From Oceanobacter sp. 1_MG-2023 (lineage in GTDB: Bacteria; Pseudomonadota; Gammaproteobacteria; Pseudomonadales; Oceanobacteraceae), in assembly GCF_030689025.1 (NCBI RefSeq), contig NZ_JAUYWA010000004.1, positions 1 to 64,000 of the forward strand: a DNA stretch of 64,000 nt. The letters are read 5' to 3'. A program made the translations under genes and the position numbers. This document shows, piece by piece, positions 9,383 to 18,822 of the stretch. Under the pieces are notes generated by a model that saw only the letters and a list, made by a program, of their open reading frames with translations, was not told where the DNA came from and did not search any database. Positions within the stretch are counted from its first letter, which is position 1. Every line of letters starts with the position of its first letter.

Positions 9383-10264
9383 TCAGGTCAGGCGCGTTAC
9401 ATCAACCGCAACACGTAATACCGGATTACTGCCGCCACCATAAATAACGCCACACAGCGGCGTCACATCATAAAAGTCGCGGCCCCAGGCTGTGACAATA
9501 TGCTGTTCATGGGCCATGCAGTTATTGGTTGGATCGTATTCAAACCAGCCTTCTCCGGGAGCGTATACCGCCAGCCAGGCGTGGGTAGCATCGGCACCCA
9601 CCATTTTTTCCTGCCCCGGTGGCGGCAGGGTTTCCAGATAGCCAGAAACGTAACGGGCTGCAAAACCTAACGATCGCAAGATGGCAATTTGCAGATGCGC
9701 AAAATCCTGGCAAACGCCACGACGGCTTTCAAGAACTTCCTGCAAGGGAGTGGCGATGGTGGTGGACGCCGGAGAGTATTCAAACTCCTGATAGATCTTG
9801 CTGGTCAGGTTCATAACGGCAGTCAGTAACGGCGTATTGTCGTCAAACAGACTATCGGCATATTCCTTCAGGGTCTGTGATGCCTTGAGCATCGGCGAGT
9901 CCAGCAAAAACTCCCGCGCCAACAAGACTTCCGGTGCCCGGGATGAACTCATCGCCTCCCGCGCATCACGACAACTGATACCCAGTTCCAGCTCTGGAGC
10001 GGCTTTTTGCAGATTGGTACGCACTTCGCTGGTCGAGGTGATCACCAGTTTTTTGTGCGGTTTCTGTATTTCAAAGTGATAGGCATTATTGCCAAAATAA
10101 TCACACCGGTTCGAGGTAAAAGCCGCACCGGGCAAGACGTCAACACGGGTCGACAGACACTGCTGACGCAGGGTGTCCCGTGGCGTCACGTGGGCCATGT
10201 TGTAACAGTGGGAAACCCGACTGTGGTACACATATTCTGTGGTATGACGAATGCGATATAACAC
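9383..10264 (-). CDS. Transglutaminase-like cysteine protein of the ATP-grasp/Alpha-E cluster
   Basis: 293 aa. An N-terminal beta domain (LYRIRHTTEYVYHSRVSHCYN) is followed by a transglutaminase core. The catalytic triad is intact: Cys185 in RRGVCQDFAH, His228 in ATHAWLAVY and Asp244 in EYDPTN. Proteins of this type may act as amide-forming enzymes or as peptidases. The GTG start overlaps the TAG stop of the upstream ATP-grasp/Alpha-E fusion by one base, so the two are probably translationally coupled. No signal peptide is seen, so a cytoplasmic site is expected. Confidence 0.88.
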   Translation of the reverse strand: MLYRIRHTTEYVYHSRVSHCYNMAHVTPRDTLRQQCLSTRVDVLPGAAFTSNRCDYFGNNAYHFEIQKPHKKLVITSTSEVRTNLQKAAPELELGISCRDAREAMSSSRAPEVLLAREFLLDSPMLKASQTLKEYADSLFDDNTPLLTAVMNLTSKIYQEFEYSPASTTIATPLQEVLESRRGVCQDFAHLQIAILRSLGFAARYVSGYLETLPPPGQEKMVGADATHAWLAVYAPGEGWFEYDPTNNCMAHEQHIVTAWGRDFYDVTPLCGVIYGGGSNPVLRVAVDVTRLT

Positions 10265-12801
10265 TAGATGCTTTCCCAGGTACTGTTAACCAGTTGCTGT
10301 GACGCTTCCCGGTGATCAAAGTATTTGTCTGTAATCATTTCACTCAGGCCGCTTAACTGGTCGGCTATTTTGGTCATTTGCTCACCCAGATGGCTGCGTT
10401 GGAAGCCGTCAGCCTTGCTGAGCTCTGCCAGTGATGACAGCTTGAGCAAGGTTTCACATTCAAGGATACGACGTTCATCCGCAGACAACTCGTGCATCTG
10501 GGTCGGTGTTTTTGGCAACGCCCCGATATGTTGGCGTAATTGCTCAACCTGATACATCAACGAACGTGGATTGGTCGGGTCCATCATCACCAGATCGAGA
10601 CTGGTCTGAATACCGACACGGGCACGATAACGGCGACGATAGCTGATCAGGGCTTCCAGCGATAACAGCAGTGCCTCACAGAGCTTGCTCTGATCCGACT
10701 CCGACAACACCGGAACAATCAGACTGTCGATGGCAATGGCGATCTGATAACCCCGTTCGAGACGCCGTCCCATATCCATAAAGCGCCAGCCAAAGCCTCG
10801 AATCATGCTTTCCTGGGTCAGGCCAGACAAGGCCATCAAGGCGGTTACCAAGGGGTCGAGGGCTTCTTCCGGTGCCGATGCCAGGCTGCCCGAGAAACTG
10901 ACCCCCAGCATATTCAGGGCATCACGAATGTCGTTGATGACACGATAGGTATCCGACGACAACAGCTCTTTGGTCTCTTCTGCGCAATAAAGCATGGCAT
11001 TAAGGTTGCCGGAAATACTGCGTAATACTGAGCCGTTTTCGATAATGCCGCGCAAGGCTTCTTCTGCGGTTTGTTCATCGGTGGAGCGTGACGGTGTGGC
11101 AGTAATCATCGATACCGCATGCAGCAACTGATGCTGGGTTATATCACTGATTCGCTCTTCGCCGTTCAACATCATAAAGGCGGTACGCAGGATTCGCAGC
11201 GCGGCTTCGGCACGCTCGGCATAACGTCCCATCCAGAACAGGTTTTCCACCACCCGACTGGGCAAGCTGATCAGGTCGGCTTCGCGACTGACCGGCTCAT
11301 CGACCTGCTCATCATGCACCATACGCTCCGGCTCAGAAGCGATCACCCAGGTGTCCTTGCTCTTGGCACCGGTCTGGTTGGAAATCATGAATGAACGTTC
11401 GTCCTGACCGATACGGGTCAGGCCACCGGGCATCACGGTATACGAGGTATCCGTTGCGACGGCAAAGCTGCGCAAAATTACCGGACGTGGTTTCAGCACA
11501 CCGTCAACAAACGACGGGACGTGGGCGGCTTCCATGACCGGCTGAGCCACATACTGGGTCGGGTCCGCCTCAATCCGGGCTTTCAGCGAGCGGGCTTCTT
11601 CTGCGCTCAGCTCCGGGCCGTACAAGCTGCGGTTATCAAGATTACGATACACCGGCTTGACCACCAGCTCATGCAAGTGATCCAGCACATACGCCCGATC
11701 GTCCTCACGGCCACACCAGTGGGTTTCGACCGATGGCAAACGCAGTTCACGGCCAAGAAAATGTTTGGCAATACCGGGCAGATAACGCAAAAAAACCGGA
11801 TTTTCGAGAATACCGGAGCCCAGTGGATTAGCCACCACCACATTACCGGCACGCACTACTTCCAGCAGGTTGGCCACCCCGAGACGGGAATCGCCCCGTA
11901 ATTCGACCGGATCACAAAACCAGTCGTCTACCCGGCGCAGCAAGACATCGACCCGGCTCAGGCCATCCAGAGATTTCATCCATAAAAAGCCATTACGGAC
12001 GACCAGATCATCACTCTGAACCAGATGAAAACCCAGGTAGTTGGCCAGGTAGGCATGTTCAAAATAGGTTTCGTTATGGGCACCTGGCGTCATCACAGCC
12101 ACACGCGGTGCGCTGTTGGGTGACAAGGAATTCAGCTTGGTACGTAAACGCTGAAAAAAGGCCGCCAACCGATGTACGTGGCTATCGCGAAACAGGCTAG
12201 GAAAAACCCGTGACATCACGTTGCGGTTTTCCAACGAATACCCGGCCCCACTCGGGCTTTGGGCGCGATCACCCATGGCCATCATCTGGCCATCGGCACC
12301 ACGCACCAGATCAACCGAGTGCAAAATCAGATCGTGCTCACCGGGTAATTTGATACCGTTACAGGCTCGTAAAAAACCACGGTGGCAAAACAAGGCATCC
12401 GGCGGAATCACACCGGAACGAATCAGCTCCCGATTACCGTACAGGTCGCGCAGCAGCAGATTGAACAACTCCGCCCGCTCCAGCAAGCCTGCCTCGATCC
12501 GGCCCCACTCTTCACTGCCAATCACATACGGAACCAGATCCATATTCCAGGTGTGAGATGGCGTGCTGGAGTCGCTGTAGATGTTATAGGTCGCCCCATC
12601 GTCCCGTAGAATACGCAACGCTTTTGACTGTCGTTCATCAAATAACGCTGGCCCCAGCTCTTTCAGGCTGTCGAGAAGATAGGACCAGTGCGGGCGCAGC
12701 TCTCCATTGGCATCGACAGCTTCATCCTGAAGCGCCGGATTATGACGATAGATCAGATCATCGCTGTCTGGCCCGGAGGCCTGTGACATAGTCTGCGACA
12801 T
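10264..12801 (-). CDS. Fusion of circularly permuted type 2 ATP-grasp and Alpha-E (DUF403) domains
   Basis: 845 aa from the ATG at 12801. Residues up to about 500 are a circularly permuted ATP-grasp (VAVMTPGAHNETYFEHAYLA, DVLLRRVDDWFCDP, ending SNQTGAKSKDTWVIAS). From about 520 on (SLPSRVVENLFWMGRYAERA) it is an all-helical Alpha-E domain. Separate ATP-grasp and Alpha-E genes occur 5 kb upstream in the same operon, so this is a second, fused pair. Its ATP-grasp has LVVKPVYRNLDNRSLYG where the separate copy has LVVKPANESGGYG, so the glycine-rich loop is changed. A TTG at 12825 could extend the N-terminus by eight residues. Predicted amide-bond-forming enzyme; substrate unknown. Confidence 0.88.
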   Translation of the reverse strand: MSQTMSQASGPDSDDLIYRHNPALQDEAVDANGELRPHWSYLLDSLKELGPALFDERQSKALRILRDDGATYNIYSDSSTPSHTWNMDLVPYVIGSEEWGRIEAGLLERAELFNLLLRDLYGNRELIRSGVIPPDALFCHRGFLRACNGIKLPGEHDLILHSVDLVRGADGQMMAMGDRAQSPSGAGYSLENRNVMSRVFPSLFRDSHVHRLAAFFQRLRTKLNSLSPNSAPRVAVMTPGAHNETYFEHAYLANYLGFHLVQSDDLVVRNGFLWMKSLDGLSRVDVLLRRVDDWFCDPVELRGDSRLGVANLLEVVRAGNVVVANPLGSGILENPVFLRYLPGIAKHFLGRELRLPSVETHWCGREDDRAYVLDHLHELVVKPVYRNLDNRSLYGPELSAEEARSLKARIEADPTQYVAQPVMEAAHVPSFVDGVLKPRPVILRSFAVATDTSYTVMPGGLTRIGQDERSFMISNQTGAKSKDTWVIASEPERMVHDEQVDEPVSREADLISLPSRVVENLFWMGRYAERAEAALRILRTAFMMLNGEERISDITQHQLLHAVSMITATPSRSTDEQTAEEALRGIIENGSVLRSISGNLNAMLYCAEETKELLSSDTYRVINDIRDALNMLGVSFSGSLASAPEEALDPLVTALMALSGLTQESMIRGFGWRFMDMGRRLERGYQIAIAIDSLIVPVLSESDQSKLCEALLLSLEALISYRRRYRARVGIQTSLDLVMMDPTNPRSLMYQVEQLRQHIGALPKTPTQMHELSADERRILECETLLKLSSLAELSKADGFQRSHLGEQMTKIADQLSGLSEMITDKYFDHREASQQLVNSTWESI

Positions 12802-12913
12802 GCTTGTTCTCGCTGCGGATTTCAATAAATGCTCGTTAAAAATTCAGACCAAAAAAATGGCCGCTTATTAGCGACCATTATGTCAGATTGGGGAAATTGT
12901 CTCAGCTTTGTTT

Positions 12914-12937
12914 GCTCCCCTCAGCAGCGAGGGGAGC
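12914..12937. other. Stem-loop between two genes of the ATP-grasp cluster
   Basis: Perfect nine-base arms GCTCCCCTC and GAGGGGAGC with a six-base loop, 9 bases past the stop of the DUF2126 gene. In the direction of transcription the stem is followed by AAACAAAG, not a T run, so it is not a typical terminator. It may stabilise or attenuate the transcript. Confidence 0.55.
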
Positions 12938-12946
12938 CAGCCTGAT

Positions 12947-15900
12947 TTATTTCCGCCGCAAGTCCAGCGTACAAGGATAGTCGTTCGGAGACTCTTCCGG
13001 TGGCGGAGCCATTGGACGTGGCTCGCTATGAGGGAAAAACTCCCGAATAGCATCCACATCCGGACGGGGTGAATACTCACCGTGGCTATGATCCAGTGTC
13101 GAGAAACGATTGACCCGACGTGATTCCGCTTCAAAGGAGTTCACCGGGAAGGTGTCGTAACTGCGGCCACCCGGATGCGATACGTGGTAGCTACAGCCAC
13201 CCACGGAGCGACCGTTCCAGGTATCAATCAGATCAAACACCAATGGTGATTGCACGCCAATGGTTGGATGCAACGCCGACGGTGGCGCCCATGCCTTGTA
13301 ACGCACCCCGGCAACCATTTCGCCATGGCGACCGGTGCTGGTCAGTGGTACACGACGACCATTACACGCCAGTACATAGCGCTTGTTGGTCATGCCGTAG
13401 ACCTTGACCTGCAAACGTTCCACGGAAGAATCCACATAACGGGATGTACCGAAGCTGGAGACTTCTTCACCCAATACATGCCATGGCTCGATGGCCCAGC
13501 GTAATTCGATCTTGATATCACCGAGTTCAACCCGACCGTAGTGCGGGAAGCGGAACTCTTCAAACGGCAACAGCCATTCGGCGCGGAAATCGAGACCATG
13601 TTCCTGCAGGTCCTGGGCGACTTCCTTGACGTCTTCCCAGACGTAGTGCGGCAACATGAACTTGTCGTGTAACTGGGTATTCCAGCGCACCAGATCATGC
13701 TTGTATGGATCTTTCCAGAAACGGATCAGCAAGGCCCGGATCAGCAATGCCTGCACCAGACCCATGCGGCTGTGCGGTGGCATTTCAAAGCCACGGAATT
13801 CCAGAATCCCCAAACGGCCTGACGGGCTACCCGGTGCAAACAGTTTATCGATACAGAATTCAGCCCGGTGGGTATTACCGGTCACATCGATCAGCAGGTT
13901 ACGCATGATACGATCGACCAGCCATGGCAAGGCGGACTCACCTTCCGGCATTTGCTGGAAAGCGATTTCCAGCTCATACAAGCCTTCATCACGACCTTCG
14001 TCCACACGAGGTGCCTGACTGGTCGGGCCGATAAAAGCGCCCGAAAACAGGTAGGACAAGCTCGGGTGATGCTGCCAATAGGTCACGAAGCTGCGGAGCA
14101 GATCGGGACGACGGAGCATCGGGCTGTCTGCCGGTGTTTTACCACCCAAAGTGATGTGGTTACCACCGCCGGTACCGGAGTGACGGCCATCCAACATGAA
14201 TTTCTCTGTTCCCAGGCGCGACTCACGAGCCGCCTGATACAGTTCATTCATGGTATGCATCATATCGCGCCAGTTGTCGGCCGGGTGAATATTCACCTCG
14301 ATAACACCAGGGTCCGGTGTAACCAGCAACTTCTGCATCCGCCAGTCACGTGGAGGCTCATAGCCTTCGATAATGATCGGCATCTCCAGTTCAGCAGCGG
14401 TTTCCTCGATCATGGTGAGCAAGGCAACGTAGCTTTCCAGATACGGCAGTGGTGGCAGGAAAATATGAATCTTGCCACCACGGGCCTCGATACACATTGC
14501 CGTCCGTACCAGATTACGCCAGTAGGTTTCGGACTGGTCGTCATCGTCAGTGCGTTGTTGCTGTGACTGTTCGTCCGAGACAACCTGTTCCGCAATCGGC
14601 TCCGCAACTGTTGCCGTAAAGTTGCTGATAATGTCTTCACGACTTTGCAGCGCTTCTGTGGTGCGGAACGGGTCGGCTTCCTGTGGCAGCGGTACTTCTT
14701 CTGACCATGGCAGCCCTTGCAATGGCAAACGCAGACCCATGGGTGAATCACCCGGTATCAGCGTAATGCGGCCACGGCGTAATTCCCACACGCTGGAGCG
14801 CCAGCTCTGGCCATAAAAGTCCCACTCAACCGGCACAACAAAACCGGTGGGGGTATTCAGCCCCTGATCCAGCACACGAGCCAGACGGCGACGGGCCAGC
14901 TCATCCTTGGCTTCTGCAATTTCAGAATCCAGGTTGACCGGCAGGTTCTGTTCTTCAAGCAGGTAATGCAAGCCGTCTTCATACGCCGCTTGCACATATT
15001 CGTCAGACAGACCCAGTTTTTCCGACAACAGGGTAGCAAACCGGCCTGCGTCTTTTTCGGTGTGGCCGTAGTCTTTATCGACCCGGGCCAACAGCTCGGG
15101 GCGTGTCCACATCGGTTCGTTATCGGTCCGCCAGAACACACCCAGTGCCCAACGGGGAACTTCTTCGCCGGGATACCACTTGCCCTGGCCGTAATGCAGC
15201 ATGCCTTGCGGAGCAAAACGGTCACGCAATTTCAACAGCAGGGTTTTGGCCAGACTCAGCTTGTGGGCACCCAGGGCTTCGGTGTTCCACTGGGCCGATT
15301 CCATATCATCAATCGATACGAAAGTTGGCTCACCCCCCATGGTCAGCCGGACATCGTTTTCTTCCAGCAAGGCGTCGACCTTGTCGCCCAGTGACAGCAC
15401 ATCGGCCCATTCGGCATCGGTGTACGGCTTGGTGACACGAGGGTCTTCATGGAAGCGGGTCACGTCGTTCTTGAAGTCAAACTCTACTTCGCACTTGTCG
15501 GTGAAACCATTGATCGGGGCTGCCGATACCGGGTGTGGTGTACAGGCCAGAGGAATATGGCCCTCACCGGCAAACAGCCCGGAAGTAGGATCCAGACCAA
15601 CCCAGCCTGCTCCTGGCAGATAAACTTCGCACCAGGCGTGCAGGTCGGTAAAGTCTTCTTCCGGGCCGGAAGGGCCGTCGAGCGACTTTTCGTCTGAGGT
15701 CAACTGCACCAGATAACCGGAAGCAAACCGCGCCGCCATACCCAAATGACGCACGGCTTGCACCATCAGCCAGGCACTGTCACGACAGGAGCCGAGGTGT
15801 TTTTCCAGCGTCTCTTCCGGTGTCTGAACGCCTGGCTCCATACGAATGGTGTAGTCAATCAGCTGTTCCAGCTGGGAATTGACGTCGACCAGAAAGTCGA

Positions 15901-16324
15901 TGGTGCGGCGTTTTTCTGTCGAGATACCAGCCAGAAACTTTTCGAAAGCCGGCCCTTGTGGCTCCAGCTCCAGATAAGGCTGCAGTTCTTTTTTGGTTTG
16001 CTTGTCGTATTCGAATGGAAACTCTTCCGCGTCTTCTTCCAGGAAAAAGTCAAACGGATTCACAACCGTCATATCGGCAATGACTTCAACCTCTACCGAG
16101 AACTTGCGGGTCTTCTCGGGAAATACCAATCGAGCCAGATAGTTGCCATAAGCATCCTGTTGCCAGTTGATAAAATGCTCTTCTGGCTGAACCTTGAGGC
16201 TATACGCTTCAATAGGTGTACGACAATGAGGCGCTGGACGCAGTCGAACCACATGGGGTGACAGTGAAACAGGCCGGTCGAAGTCGTAGTATGTGTTGTG
16301 CTGAATCGCAACACGGATAGTCAT
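12947..16324 (-). CDS. Transglutaminase plus DUF2126 putative amidoligase protein
   Basis: 1125 aa. Residues 1-90 are a transglutaminase N-terminal domain (MTIRVAIQHNTYYDFDRPVS). About 150-260 are the transglutaminase core, with Cys180 (GSCRDSAW), His229 (DLHAWCEVY) and Asp245 (GLDPTSG). The rest is DUF2126, which is described in Pfam as a putative amidoligase; a GRHSGTGGGNHITLGG stretch resembles the active-site strand of glutamine-synthetase-like ligases. The start at 16324 has GGGAG six bases upstream and the family's usual N-terminus; an upstream in-frame ATG at 16378 has no such support. The combination suggests a protein that both forms and cleaves, or transfers, amide bonds. Confidence 0.9.
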   Translation of the reverse strand: MTIRVAIQHNTYYDFDRPVSLSPHVVRLRPAPHCRTPIEAYSLKVQPEEHFINWQQDAYGNYLARLVFPEKTRKFSVEVEVIADMTVVNPFDFFLEEDAEEFPFEYDKQTKKELQPYLELEPQGPAFEKFLAGISTEKRRTIDFLVDVNSQLEQLIDYTIRMEPGVQTPEETLEKHLGSCRDSAWLMVQAVRHLGMAARFASGYLVQLTSDEKSLDGPSGPEEDFTDLHAWCEVYLPGAGWVGLDPTSGLFAGEGHIPLACTPHPVSAAPINGFTDKCEVEFDFKNDVTRFHEDPRVTKPYTDAEWADVLSLGDKVDALLEENDVRLTMGGEPTFVSIDDMESAQWNTEALGAHKLSLAKTLLLKLRDRFAPQGMLHYGQGKWYPGEEVPRWALGVFWRTDNEPMWTRPELLARVDKDYGHTEKDAGRFATLLSEKLGLSDEYVQAAYEDGLHYLLEEQNLPVNLDSEIAEAKDELARRRLARVLDQGLNTPTGFVVPVEWDFYGQSWRSSVWELRRGRITLIPGDSPMGLRLPLQGLPWSEEVPLPQEADPFRTTEALQSREDIISNFTATVAEPIAEQVVSDEQSQQQRTDDDDQSETYWRNLVRTAMCIEARGGKIHIFLPPLPYLESYVALLTMIEETAAELEMPIIIEGYEPPRDWRMQKLLVTPDPGVIEVNIHPADNWRDMMHTMNELYQAARESRLGTEKFMLDGRHSGTGGGNHITLGGKTPADSPMLRRPDLLRSFVTYWQHHPSLSYLFSGAFIGPTSQAPRVDEGRDEGLYELEIAFQQMPEGESALPWLVDRIMRNLLIDVTGNTHRAEFCIDKLFAPGSPSGRLGILEFRGFEMPPHSRMGLVQALLIRALLIRFWKDPYKHDLVRWNTQLHDKFMLPHYVWEDVKEVAQDLQEHGLDFRAEWLLPFEEFRFPHYGRVELGDIKIELRWAIEPWHVLGEEVSSFGTSRYVDSSVERLQVKVYGMTNKRYVLACNGRRVPLTSTGRHGEMVAGVRYKAWAPPSALHPTIGVQSPLVFDLIDTWNGRSVGGCSYHVSHPGGRSYDTFPVNSFEAESRRVNRFSTLDHSHGEYSPRPDVDAIREFFPHSEPRPMAPPPEESPNDYPCTLDLRRK

Positions 16325-16362
16325 AACTGCTCCCGAAATAGGAAATCTCTGAATATCATTAT

Positions 16363-16394
16363 AAATGCTGGCCGGCATCGCCAGACCAGCATTT
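16363..16394. other. Stem-loop between the Alpha-E and DUF2126 genes
   Basis: Perfect nine-base arms AAATGCTGG and CCAGCATTT with a 14-base loop in the 102-base gap between the two genes. No T run follows on the transcribed strand. It pairs with the other stem-loop of the cluster as a possible RNA-processing or stability element. Confidence 0.5.
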
Positions 16395-16426
16395 CATTTT
16401 CATCCCTGATGCCGGTTGGGACTTCG

Positions 16427-17362
16427 CTATTGATCCGACAGGAACCAGGTTTTTTGTATCAGGTCATGAACATCTGCCAGTGACAATTGCAGTTCATTCA
16501 GATCTTCACGGAAAGCGACATTAAATTCTTCAGCTTCCAGGTCCGCCGCCACTTCGTCACAAATCAGTCGGGTGCGAGCAATCACACCCTCACCTTTCGG
16601 CAAACAATCCGAGCTTGCCACGATTTTTTTCAAACAAAATGCAATGGACCGGGGAAACTGCTCATCGCCCAACAGAAACGTGACCACCGGCGTTCCCTTG
16701 ATGGCTGAGCGCATGGTACGGCGGAACGGCTGGTCGGCATTTAATGAGCGCAGCACATTACCCCAGATAATCTGACGACTGTTAACGGCGTATTCATCAT
16801 CAGCCACCTGATGGATCGCAGCAATAGCAGCATCCAGATTACGGGAGGTCATGTCTGCCCGTTCCAGGTTTTGCCCCATCAACAACATGTCCCAGCCTTC
16901 GTCCCGGGTCATATTGACGTACAGCAAGCCAACAATTTGCTGGCAGGACTTGATGATGCTCTCCAGGAACTCGTGACGCATACTACGGTTAATGCCAAGA
17001 GACAGATTCTCTTGCACAAACATGCTCAGCTCGTTGACCAGTTCCCAGGCTTCCGCTGGAATCACATCCCGTGTCGTACGGATATTCTCACGAATCGCTC
17101 GCAAAGAATTCACTATCGAACAAGGGTTGGTGTCATCACCCAGCAGGAACTTCACCACATTACGCTCATCACGAACGGAATACCGACTATTGTAGTCGTC
17201 TTCCAGGCTGTTGATCACAATAAGATTGTACCAGCCCAGATTGACCCGCCGAGGCATGTCAAACAACAGCTTGTCATAAATGCTCAGCAGTCGCGCTGTG
17301 CTTTCAACCCGCTCCAGATAGCGAGCGGACCAGTAAATACGTTCTGCAACTTTCGATAGCAT
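16427..17362 (-). CDS. Alpha-E (DUF403) domain protein
   Basis: 311 aa, all-helical. It begins MLSKVAERIYWSARYLERVE, the family's N-terminal signature. The Alpha-E domain nearly always travels with circularly permuted ATP-grasp proteins and transglutaminases and is thought to assist peptide synthesis or to hold the substrate; no enzyme activity is established. Its ATG overlaps the TAA stop of the ATP-grasp gene (TAATG), indicating coupled translation. It is followed by a 102-base gap with a stem-loop and then the DUF2126 gene. Confidence 0.9.
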   Translation of the reverse strand: MLSKVAERIYWSARYLERVESTARLLSIYDKLLFDMPRRVNLGWYNLIVINSLEDDYNSRYSVRDERNVVKFLLGDDTNPCSIVNSLRAIRENIRTTRDVIPAEAWELVNELSMFVQENLSLGINRSMRHEFLESIIKSCQQIVGLLYVNMTRDEGWDMLLMGQNLERADMTSRNLDAAIAAIHQVADDEYAVNSRQIIWGNVLRSLNADQPFRRTMRSAIKGTPVVTFLLGDEQFPRSIAFCLKKIVASSDCLPKGEGVIARTRLICDEVAADLEAEEFNVAFREDLNELQLSLADVHDLIQKTWFLSDQ

Positions 17363-18822
17363 TATTCGATTCCTGTTCCTGTATCGACAATCCAGGTGTC
17401 CTTGCTGCCGCCACCCTGAGAAGAATTAACCACCAGAGAACCTTTTTTCATGGCAACCCGGGTCAAGCCACCGGTAGTGACATAGCTGTCGCGGGACTGC
17501 AGTACAAACGGCCGCAGATCCAGGTGACGGGGTTCAACCTTGTTTTTGCCCACCAGTGTTGGTGAGGTCGACAAGGCCAGCGTTGGCTGGGCAATGTAGT
17601 TACGCGGGTTGGCCTTGATCAGATCGGCAAAGGTTTCGCGCTCTTTCTTGGTGGAATGTGGCCCAATCAACATGCCATAACCACCGGACTCATTGGCGGG
17701 TTTAACCACCAGTTTGTCGAGGTTCTCCAACACGTGCTGACGCTGGACATCGTCATAACACAAAAAGGTTTCCACATTGGGAATCAATGGCTCTTCACCC
17801 AGATAATACTTGATGATAGCTGGAACAAAGGCATACACCACCTTGTCATCCGCCACACCGGCGCCCGGTGCATTCGCCAAGGCGACATTACCGGCACGCC
17901 AGGCACGCATCAGACCAGGAACACCCAGCGTTGAATCGGGGTGGAACACTTCCGGATCGAGGAACAAATCATCGATACGGCGATAGATCACGTCGACCCG
18001 TTCCAGACCGGCGATGGTTTTCATGTAGACGCAGTCGTCTTCAGTCACCATCAGGTCACTGCCTTCAACCAGCTCGGCACCCATGCGCTGTGCCAGAAAG
18101 GCGTGTTCAAAATACGCGGAGTTGTAAATCCCTGGCGTCAGAACCACAACGACCGGTTTTTCGACTTCACGTGGTGACAGGGCGGCCAGGGTCTCAAACA
18201 AGTGCTCAGGGTAATCGCCCACAGGAGCAATGCTGACTTTTTCAAATACTTCCGGAATAACCCGCTTCATGATGGAGCGGTTTTCCAGCATATAGGATAC
18301 GCCCGATGGTACGCGCAGGTTATCTTCCAGCACATAAAACTGGCCATCCCCGTCACGCACCAGATCGGTGCCACAAATATGGGCCCACACACCAAAACGA
18401 GGGCTGATGCCTTCGCATTCCTTGCGATAATTGACCGACTGTTTAAGTATAAATTCCGGTACCACACCATCTTTGAGAATCTTCTGATCGTGGTACAAAT
18501 CATCAATAAAGAGGTTTAATGCCCGCAAACGCTGTTTCAGACCGGCGGCCGTCTTATCCCATTGATTCTTTGAAATTACCCGGGGAAGAATATCAAAGGG
18601 CCAGGCCCGGTCGATATTCCCACCTTCTGTGTATACCGTAAATGAAACACCCATTTCCTTAATGGTCGATTCGGCCGCAATTTTGCGCGAATTCACATCT
18701 TCATCCGAGAATGATTCCAGATAGGAAATAAGTGCTTCAGCAGGTTCACGCGCGCATCCGGGTGCGCTGAAAAGTTCATCGTAGAACTCGCCCGGTGCGT
18801 AATCCTTCCACTCGATAGACAT
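17362..18822 (-). CDS. Circularly permuted type 2 ATP-grasp protein
   Basis: 486 aa from the ATG at 18822, which has AGGAG five bases upstream; the frame is open for 22 more codons. Visible ATP-grasp features are DVIYRRIDDLFLDP, LVVKPANESGGYGMLIG (lysine and glycine-rich loop), DLRPFVLQ, and the end SSQGGGSKDTWIVD. This layout is the circular permutation described for this family, which is predicted to join a carboxylate to an amine with ATP. It is the first gene of a same-strand run with Alpha-E, DUF2126, fusion, transglutaminase and CorA-like genes. The substrate and product are unknown. No Anbu (proteasome-like) gene, which often accompanies the system, is present here. Confidence 0.92.
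   Translation of the reverse strand: MSIEWKDYAPGEFYDELFSAPGCAREPAEALISYLESFSDEDVNSRKIAAESTIKEMGVSFTVYTEGGNIDRAWPFDILPRVISKNQWDKTAAGLKQRLRALNLFIDDLYHDQKILKDGVVPEFILKQSVNYRKECEGISPRFGVWAHICGTDLVRDGDGQFYVLEDNLRVPSGVSYMLENRSIMKRVIPEVFEKVSIAPVGDYPEHLFETLAALSPREVEKPVVVVLTPGIYNSAYFEHAFLAQRMGAELVEGSDLMVTEDDCVYMKTIAGLERVDVIYRRIDDLFLDPEVFHPDSTLGVPGLMRAWRAGNVALANAPGAGVADDKVVYAFVPAIIKYYLGEEPLIPNVETFLCYDDVQRQHVLENLDKLVVKPANESGGYGMLIGPHSTKKERETFADLIKANPRNYIAQPTLALSTSPTLVGKNKVEPRHLDLRPFVLQSRDSYVTTGGLTRVAMKKGSLVVNSSQGGGSKDTWIVDTGTGIE

Noticed and set aside
13868-14566. 232-codon plus-strand frame
   Set aside because: Antisense to the conserved DUF2126 coding region; no family or ribosome site.
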